DNA from: CAWFGS01 sp963815535
GTDB lineage: Bacteria; Pseudomonadota; Alphaproteobacteria; Sphingomonadales; Sphingomonadaceae
Direction: 5' to 3'
Length of the DNA: 36,462 nt
NCBI GenBank assembly: GCA_963815535.1
Contig: CAWFGS010000004.1
Location: 1 to 36,462, forward strand
Positions 31,258-36,462 of the stretch are shown in pieces; the stretch's first letter is position 1; each line of letters opens with the position of its first letter. Below the pieces are notes generated by a model. That model saw only the letters and a list, made by a program, of their open reading frames with translations. It was not told where the DNA came from and searched no databases. The position numbers and the translations under genes were made by a program.

Positions 31258-32142
31258 ATGTCCGATGCTTCCCCCGTTTCGATACGCATTCAGTCCGAAC
31301 GCACTTTGGCCGCGAAAACCTGGTTCGAAACGCTGCGGACGCGGATCTGCGACGCGTTCGAGGCGATCGAGCGCGAAGCGGGCAGCGACGCCGCCTTCGC
31401 TTTCACACCGTGGGACCGGCACGAGGATGGGAACGACGATCCGGGTGGCGGCGTGCAGGGATCGATGACGGGCAGCGTGTTCGAAAAGGTCGGCGTGAAC
31501 GTTTCGACCGTGCGCGGCAGTTTCGCGCCCGAATTCGCCGCCACGGTCAATGGCGCGAGCGCGGATGCGCCGGACTTCACCGCCACGGGCATCAGTCTGG
31601 TCGCGCATATGGCGAACCCGCATGTTCCCGCCGTGCATATGAACTGCCGGTTTCTGACCACCGGCAAATCGTGGTTCGGCGGCGGGGCGGATCTGAACCC
31701 GCCGATCCCCAATGAGGACGATACACGCGATTTCCACGCCGCCTTGCGCGCGGCCTGCGCGGCGCACAATCCGACCTATTACGAAAAATTCGCCAAATGG
31801 GCGGACGATTATTTCTACATTCCCCATCGCCAATGCCATCGCGGCGTGGGCGGCATATTCTACGACCATCTGGACTGCGACGATGGGGAGGGCGCGTTCG
31901 AGCGTAATTTCGCCTTTACGAAAGATGTGGGGGAGGCGTTTCTCGACATCTTCCCCAAACTGGTCCGCCGCCGGATGGACGCGCCCTTTACCGATGCCGA
32001 CCAGCAGCAGCAATTGGAATGGCGCGGGCGCTATGCCGAATTCAATCTGGTGTACGACCGGGGCACGTTGTTCGGCCTGAAAACCGGCGGCAATATCGAC
32101 GCGATCCTGATGAGCCTGCCACCGCGCGCGGTGTGGCGTTAG
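31258..32142 (+). CDS. hemF: oxygen-dependent coproporphyrinogen III oxidase
   Basis: Converts coproporphyrinogen III to protoporphyrinogen IX with O2 in haem synthesis. The 294-residue protein has all family blocks: HMNCRFLTTGKSWFGGGADL (about 125-144), then YYEKFAKWADDYFYIPHR followed by GVGGIFYDHLD, and the C-terminal RYAEFNLVYDRGTLFGLK followed by TGGNIDAILMSLPP. The ATG at 31258 is the start, since upstream in-frame codons (MPPLAGRAAVW) are unlike the family and overlap the inverted repeat. Its end overlaps the convergent Doc gene by four bases. Confidence 0.96.
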   Translation: MSDASPVSIRIQSERTLAAKTWFETLRTRICDAFEAIEREAGSDAAFAFTPWDRHEDGNDDPGGGVQGSMTGSVFEKVGVNVSTVRGSFAPEFAATVNGASADAPDFTATGISLVAHMANPHVPAVHMNCRFLTTGKSWFGGGADLNPPIPNEDDTRDFHAALRAACAAHNPTYYEKFAKWADDYFYIPHRQCHRGVGGIFYDHLDCDDGEGAFERNFAFTKDVGEAFLDIFPKLVRRRMDAPFTDADQQQQLEWRGRYAEFNLVYDRGTLFGLKTGGNIDAILMSLPPRAVWR

Positions 32143-32528
32143 GCAGGAACGGTATGGGCGCGGAACCAGCTGGCCAGATCGTCCTGCGCCAGATCGCCGG
32201 ATGCCAGAGCCAGTATCGTTACCACCAGTTCGGCATTCGATATTGTCAAAGTACCGCCGTTTAGATCGATAAAAGTTTCAGCCACGACCGCAGCCGTTCT
32301 TTTGTTGCCATCTGCGAATGGGTGGTTGCGTGCAATACCAAACGCATAGGCCGCCGCCAGTTCGGCCAGGTCGGGATTGCCATAGGCCTCAATCTGCAAA
32401 GGTCGCGCCATTGCGCTTTCCAGCAATGTCAGGTCGCGCACGCCATCGGCACCGCCATGTTCGGCAAGCTGTTCGCTATGCGCTGCCAATGCCACCTCTA
32501 CGGTGATCCATGTCCAGGATTTCGGCAC
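32139..32528 (-). CDS. Doc-family toxin (death-on-curing, Fic fold)
   Basis: A 129-residue protein with the Fic/Doc catalytic motif ARNHPFADGNKRTA (His-Pro-Phe-x-Asp-Gly-Asn-Lys-Arg, about residues 66-79), preceded by GGADGVRDLTLLESAMARP and a conserved Tyr-Gly stretch (IEAYGNPDLAELAAAYAFG). Known Doc toxins phosphorylate EF-Tu and stop translation. The start is GTG 32528, three bases after the antitoxin stop, so the two genes are one operon. The motif is intact, so the toxin may be active. It ends four bases inside the end of hemF on the other strand. Confidence 0.9.
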   Translation of the reverse strand: MPKSWTWITVEVALAAHSEQLAEHGGADGVRDLTLLESAMARPLQIEAYGNPDLAELAAAYAFGIARNHPFADGNKRTAAVVAETFIDLNGGTLTISNAELVVTILALASGDLAQDDLASWFRAHTVPA

Positions 32529-32531
32529 GAG

Positions 32532-32783
32532 CTACTTCGCCAGTTCGCGCAGCGCGCTACGGCGTCGCTCCATCACCTTGCGCGCAACGGCCATTTGTTT
32601 GTCGAAGTTGTCTTCGCCATCGCCAGCATTCCGGCGCGAGATCACACCGTTCTCGTCGATCTGTATTTCGTCGCCGATATGCCAGTCGAGCGCGTCCAGC
32701 ATCGCTTGGGGTATGACGATCCGCGCGCCGTCCGCGGTTTCTTCGATCGTGCCGACATGCGGGAATTTGCTGCGTGCGTTCAT
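32532..32783 (-). CDS. AbrB/SpoVT-type antitoxin
   Basis: An 83-residue protein (87 if the ATG at 32795 is used). The N-terminal swapped-hairpin AbrB fold is recognisable in IEETADGARIVIPQAMLDAL followed by WHIGDEIQIDENGVIS. The C-terminal helix region (DKQMAVARKVMERRRSALRE) would bind and neutralise the Doc toxin encoded three bases downstream. As in other modules, it probably represses its own operon. Doc is usually paired with Phd; AbrB-like partners are also known for Doc-like toxins. Confidence 0.88.
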   Translation of the reverse strand: MNARSKFPHVGTIEETADGARIVIPQAMLDALDWHIGDEIQIDENGVISRRNAGDGEDNFDKQMAVARKVMERRRSALRELAK

Positions 32784-32872
32784 AATGGCACGCACCCTAT
32801 TGCACCGCGCCGCGCCCGCGCAACAACAAACCGCTTGCCCCCCTTGCGGTTCGCACGCACATTCACACTGCG

Positions 32873-34963
32873 ATGCTGCGCCAGTATGAATTAGTCGAAC
32901 GGGTCAAGGAATACGACCCCGACGCCAACGAGGCGCTGCTCAATCGCGCCTATGTCTATACCGTGCAGAAACACGGCAGCCAGAAACGCGCCAGCGGCGA
33001 TCCCTATTTCAGCCACCCGATCGAGGTCGCCGGCCTGATGACGGATCTGAAACTGGATCAGGAAACCATCATGACCGCGCTGCTGCACGACACGGTCGAA
33101 GATACGCTGGTCACGATCGAGGACATCGCCGAAAATTTCGGGCCGGAGGTTGCCCGCCTGGTCGATGGCGTGACCAAATTGAGCAAGATCGAGGCGATGC
33201 CCGAAGACGAGCGGGCGGCGGAAAATCTGCGGAAGTTCCTGCTTGCCATGTCGGAGGATATTCGCGTCCTGCTGGTGAAACTGGCCGACCGGCTGCACAA
33301 TATGCGGACCTTGCATTTCATCAAGCGCGAAGAAAAGCGGCAGCGTATCGCGCGTGAAACGATGGATATCTACGCCCCGCTGGCCGAACGTGTCGGCATG
33401 TACGAATATATGCGCGAGATGCAGGCGCTGGCGTTCCAGCAGCTGGAGCCGGATGCCCACGCGACCATCACGGGGCGGCTGACGCAGATCCGCGAACAGG
33501 ACGATGGCCAGGTGGACGCCATCGCGCTCGCGATCAAGCAGGCGCTGGCCGAGGCCGGGTTGAAAGTGGAGGTTTCGGGCCGCGAAAAGCACCCCTATTC
33601 GATCTGGCGCAAAATGGCCGAACGCCATGTCAGTTTCGAACAGGTGACCGACATCATGGCATTTCGCGTCATTACCGAAAACGAGGCCGATTGTTACCGC
33701 GCGCTGGGGTTGTTGCACACCGTGTGGCAATTCATTCCCGGCCGGTTCAAGGATTACCTCAGCACGCCCAAAACGAACGGTTACCGTTCGCTCCACACAT
33801 CGCTGATCTATGGCAAATCAATGCGGGTTGAGGTGCAGATCCGCACGCAGGAAATGCATCGCCTGAACGAATTCGGGCTGGCGGCGCATTGGGCCTACAA
33901 GCAGGGCGACCGCCCCGACGGTGCAGTCGGCTGGCTGCGCGATCTGATCGAGATCGTCGATGCGAGCCATGATGCCGAAGAGCTGCTGGAACACACCCGT
34001 ATGGCGATCTATCAGGATCGCATCTTCGCCTTCACGCCCAAGGGTGCGCTGCATCAGCTGCCCAAGGGGTCCACCCCGGTCGATTTCGCCTTCGCCGTGC
34101 ACACCGATCTGGGCGCGCAGACGGTGGGGGTGAAGATCAACAACCGCCACATGCCGCTCAGAACGCAGCTCAACAATGGCGACGTGGTGGAAATCATCAA
34201 GAGCGGGGATGCCGGCCCGCAGATGAGCTGGCTGGGCTTCGTCGTCACGGGCAAGGCGCGGTCCGCCATCAGGCGCGCCGTGCGGATGAAGGAACGCGCG
34301 GAAGTGGCGGCAATCGGCGCGAAACTGTTCGACGAGATTGCAACGCACGTTCCCGCGAAGATCGGCAAGAAAGCCATGCGCGCCGCCATCCGCCGGTTGG
34401 ACCTGCCCGACGAGGAAACGCTGATGTACGCGATCGGCGCGGCCAAACTGTCCGATCACGAGGTGATGGAGGCGTTGCTGCCCGGCTCCACGGCGGACCT
34501 GCCCGCCGCCAGCGACTGGTCGCAGCACGAACGCGCGATTTCCATTCGCGGGCTGACGGCGGGGGTCGGTTTCCAACTGGCGACATGCTGCCACCCCGTT
34601 CCCGGCGACCGGATCGTGGGCCTGCGCAAACGGGACGAAGGGGTGGAAGTGCACACGATCGACTGTTTGGCGCTGGCCAGCGGCATCGACGCGGACTGGC
34701 TCGATCTGTCGTGGGACAAGCACAGCGTGGGCGCGATCGGACGCTTGCGCGCGACGCTGTACGATCGCCCCGGCGCGCTTGCCGACATGGCGGGCATCTT
34801 CGCGCAGAACATGGCCAACATCACCGCGCTGACGTTGAGCCAGGTCGAAAAGCCGTTCGGCATCTACGAAATCGATCTGCAGGTGCAGGATCTGGCGCAC
34901 ATGACCCGCATCATCGGCGCGCTGCGAGCCAGCGATGCGGTGGCGCAGGCGGAGCGGGTTTAG
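32873..34963 (+). CDS. rsh: bifunctional (p)ppGpp synthetase/hydrolase (RelA/SpoT homologue)
   Basis: A 696-residue long RSH protein, the single stringent-response enzyme typical of alphaproteobacteria. The HD hydrolase domain has YFSHPIEVAGL and the His-Asp...Glu-Asp motif LLHDTVEDT (72-78), with LADRLHNMRTL after it, so hydrolysis should be active. The synthetase domain (about 235-350) has RFKDYLSTPKTNGYRSLHTS and the Glu in VEVQIRT. TGS (about 384-445, IFAFTPKGALHQLPKGSTP) and the C-terminal ACT domain (about 620-696) are present. The frame is intact. It starts at ATG 32873, divergent from the toxin-antitoxin pair. Confidence 0.96.
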   Translation: MLRQYELVERVKEYDPDANEALLNRAYVYTVQKHGSQKRASGDPYFSHPIEVAGLMTDLKLDQETIMTALLHDTVEDTLVTIEDIAENFGPEVARLVDGVTKLSKIEAMPEDERAAENLRKFLLAMSEDIRVLLVKLADRLHNMRTLHFIKREEKRQRIARETMDIYAPLAERVGMYEYMREMQALAFQQLEPDAHATITGRLTQIREQDDGQVDAIALAIKQALAEAGLKVEVSGREKHPYSIWRKMAERHVSFEQVTDIMAFRVITENEADCYRALGLLHTVWQFIPGRFKDYLSTPKTNGYRSLHTSLIYGKSMRVEVQIRTQEMHRLNEFGLAAHWAYKQGDRPDGAVGWLRDLIEIVDASHDAEELLEHTRMAIYQDRIFAFTPKGALHQLPKGSTPVDFAFAVHTDLGAQTVGVKINNRHMPLRTQLNNGDVVEIIKSGDAGPQMSWLGFVVTGKARSAIRRAVRMKERAEVAAIGAKLFDEIATHVPAKIGKKAMRAAIRRLDLPDEETLMYAIGAAKLSDHEVMEALLPGSTADLPAASDWSQHERAISIRGLTAGVGFQLATCCHPVPGDRIVGLRKRDEGVEVHTIDCLALASGIDADWLDLSWDKHSVGAIGRLRATLYDRPGALADMAGIFAQNMANITALTLSQVEKPFGIYEIDLQVQDLAHMTRIIGALRASDAVAQAERV

Positions 34964-34972
34964 TCTTGTTTC

Positions 34973-35143
34973 GGTTTCGCGCAGAGGCGCAGAGGGGAAG
35001 GGGAGGCGCGGAGAAGAAGAAAGAGTATTAGAAGCCTGCGGCGCAGCCGCTTTGATCGATCTTACGTGCGATGCGAATTCGGCCGTTTCACAAAGGCAGT
35101 CGCTCCGAGTCTCTCTGCTCCCTCTGCATCTCTGCGCGAAACC
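34973..35143. repeat. 24-base near-perfect inverted repeat flanking a spacer
   Basis: The left arm at 34973-34996 (starting GGTTTCGCGCAGAGGCGC) and the right arm at 35120-35143 (ending CTCTGCGCGAAACC) are reverse complements with two mismatches, 123 bases apart. The arms are purine/pyrimidine-skewed, and the text inside the left arm continues as GA-rich sequence. It lies between the convergent rsh and PPIase genes, so it may act as a bidirectional terminator or be an interspersed REP-like repeat. Confidence 0.75.
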
Positions 35144-35147
35144 ATAA

Positions 35148-36239
35148 TCACCCAACCCGCCGAACCGGCACCGGAATGTTGCAGATATCCGCGCCGCCTG
35201 CTGGCGTGATGAAGAACGGATCGCGACGATTGGCGCGCGCTTCGGCGTATCGGGCGAAGGTTTCGCCTTCGGTCGTGAGATATTCGAATTTCGGCGTGTC
35301 GGACAATTCGCTGGCAAGCCGAACGGACTGGATCGGCACGCGCTCTTCGGCGGTTTCGTAGAAGCCGAGCTCGCCCGTTCCGCGCGGCAGGCTGGACAGA
35401 TGCTCGATCCCCTCGATCACTCGCCCGACCAGCGCGATATTGCGATCGAGATGACGCGGCGCGTGGCCGATAACGGTGTAAAGCTCCGCGCCGGAGCCGG
35501 TGTCGGGCGAATAACCGCGACCCACGCCGACCATGCCGTAGCAGTGGACGGGCCAGAACCTGAAGCTTCGTTTCTCCGATCGACGCTCCGGCCATCGGCC
35601 AGCCAGAGATAAACTCGCCAACGGAGCGTAATTGTCTCCACATCGAGGTTTGCGAGTTCGGGAATAACGTTTAGCGTATCGGCGTTCCAAGTGCTGTCCA
35701 AAAAACTTTGGTGATCCACAAGTCGCCATCCGCAGCGATCAGTGCATTGCGCATCGAGATGCAGCCCATTGTATCATGTAAACGAGGCCAGCCTCGAGGT
35801 TCGGGAACAGCAGTAGGTCTCGGTGACATAATCGCTTTCCTCCATCACCCGCAGCCTGTCAGGCAGCGGCTTGCTTCGCCCTCCGCCTCGGGATTGTCGC
35901 CATTCGCATCACCCCATTGGACGACGTAATTGTCCTGCACGCGGTTCACGCTGACCCCGTCATACCAGACGCGCACGGGTCAGGGTGCGGATGTTCTCCA
36001 CCCAGCCTTGCGAAAACGGCGCGGGCATCAGTTGAATGACGACCTCGCGCGGCTTCCCGTCTCGGTCGGGGGCCAGCGTCATCACCAGCAGATCGTTCCG
36101 CCGCGATGGCGACCCATTCCTCGGCCGCCGCCTGTTCGACGATCTGGTTCGGCGAGGGCGCGGCCTCCGTTCCTCCTGCGCTGCAACGGGCAGGGCAAGC
36201 GACAGGGCAACGGCGGCGAGCAGAGCATAGTTTCATCAT
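35148..36239 (-). pseudogene. cyclophilin-type peptidylprolyl isomerase, many frameshifts
   Basis: The C-terminal part is open and clear: HCYGMVGVGRGYSPDTGSGA, then ELYTVIGHAPRHLDRNIALV and GRVIEGIEHLSSLPRGTG, ending ADICNIPVPVRRVG at 35148. The N-terminal part, from ATG 36239, can be followed only by switching frames. A signal peptide (ALLAAVALSLALPVAAQ) is followed by EAAPSPNQIVEQAAAEEWVA, then DLLVMTLAPDRDGKPREVVI, QLMPAPFSQGWVENIRTL and VNRVQDNYVVQWGDANGDNP. At least three single-base insertions and two deletions are needed. Between about 35600 and 35830 no frame gives the expected family sequence, and the stretch is longer than expected, so extra DNA may be present. The intact family is periplasmic and speeds proline isomerisation during folding. 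Confidence 0.75.
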
Positions 36240-36322
36240 GACGCGTATCCTGCCACGCGAAACGCCCTTGCGAAAGCGCGTTATCGCAGATAGGGCGCAC
36301 GCTTCGCCTTTCGGGGCGATGC

Positions 36323-36411
36323 GGAGACGTGGCAGAGTGGTCGATCGCGCTCGCTTGGAAAGCGTGTATAGGGCAACCTATCGAGGGTTCGAAATCCCTC
36401 CGTCTCCGCCA
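36323..36411 (+). tRNA. tRNA-Ser (anticodon GGA)
   Basis: A class II tRNA with the acceptor stem GGAGACG (36323-36329) paired to CGTCTCC (36401-36407), discriminator G and an encoded CCA. The anticodon GGA is in CTTGGAAAGC. A long variable arm, ATAGG-GCAA-CCTAT, marks it as serine. The T-arm GAGGG/CCCTC encloses TTCGAAAT, eight bases where seven are standard, and the anticodon stem (CTCGC/GCGTG) has one T-T mismatch. These may be sequence errors or signs of decay. Confidence 0.88.
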
Positions 36412-36462
36412 CCTATATCTGACATGATTGACAATCGTTTTGCACCTGATCCAGAGGGTGAA

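Noticed and set aside
33818..35317. Minus-strand open frame of 499 codons opposite rsh
   Set aside because: Shadow of the RSH gene, no recognisable domain, and it crosses the inverted repeat.
1..36462. CRISPR array or prophage module
   Set aside because: No regularly spaced repeats and no cas or phage structural genes are visible; the repeats found are short tandem or inverted repeats.

Overview
The window looks like a chromosomal segment of an alphaproteobacterium of the order Sphingomonadales, probably Erythrobacteraceae or a close relative. The grounds are the GC-rich codon usage, the protein families present, and a gene order of sspB / hisB-hisH-hisA-x-hisF-hisE-HIT followed by ybgC-tolQ-tolR-tolA-tolB-pal. 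This is judged from family memory, not a search.

Layout. (1) 1-2605: decayed mobile cassette with frame-broken remnants of DUF3489, DUF2924 and a large serine recombinase, all on +. (2) 2945-6650: three intact + strand genes: a DUF533/YebE-like protein, a CaCA cation antiporter and an SLC13-type transporter with two RCK_C domains. (3) 6810-12431: two decayed catalytic-domain-only tyrosine recombinases, both on -, bracket a sensory locus (CheB-CheR-PAS-HWE kinase fusion plus a receiver protein) that is itself broken by indels and one in-frame TAG. (4) 12582-14352: gmk, a conserved hypothetical and sspB on -, divergent from (5) 14460-18651: the histidine genes with a small membrane protein and a 61-residue PEP-CTERM protein embedded among them, then a HIT protein. 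(6) 18759-23289: the complete Tol-Pal cell-envelope operon. (7) 23366-26036: J-domain protein, Na+/H+ antiporter, TPM-domain lipoprotein. (8) 26121-30384, on -: a frameshifted Cys/Met-metabolism PLP enzyme preceded by a strongly structured 5' leader, a DASS transporter, a lipoprotein and infC. (9) 30512-34963: pdeM, hemF, a Doc/AbrB-type toxin-antitoxin pair and the (p)ppGpp synthetase/hydrolase. (10) 34973-36411: an inverted repeat, a badly frame-broken cyclophilin-type PPIase and tRNA-Ser(GGA).

Two themes stand out. First, the leader at 27439-27553 can fold into a three-way junction followed by an H-type pseudoknot that captures the Shine-Dalgarno sequence of a sulfur amino acid gene; it looks like a translational riboswitch and does not match the classes I can recall. 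Second, single-base indels recur in several genes, including the essential infC and the T-loop of the tRNA, so some broken genes here may be sequence errors and not biology. The serine recombinase and integrase remnants carry too many lesions for that explanation and look truly decayed.

Functionally the intact part is housekeeping: histidine synthesis, envelope integrity, nucleotide and ppGpp metabolism, haem synthesis and ion transport. The accessory material is confined to the first 12.4 kb and to short insertions.
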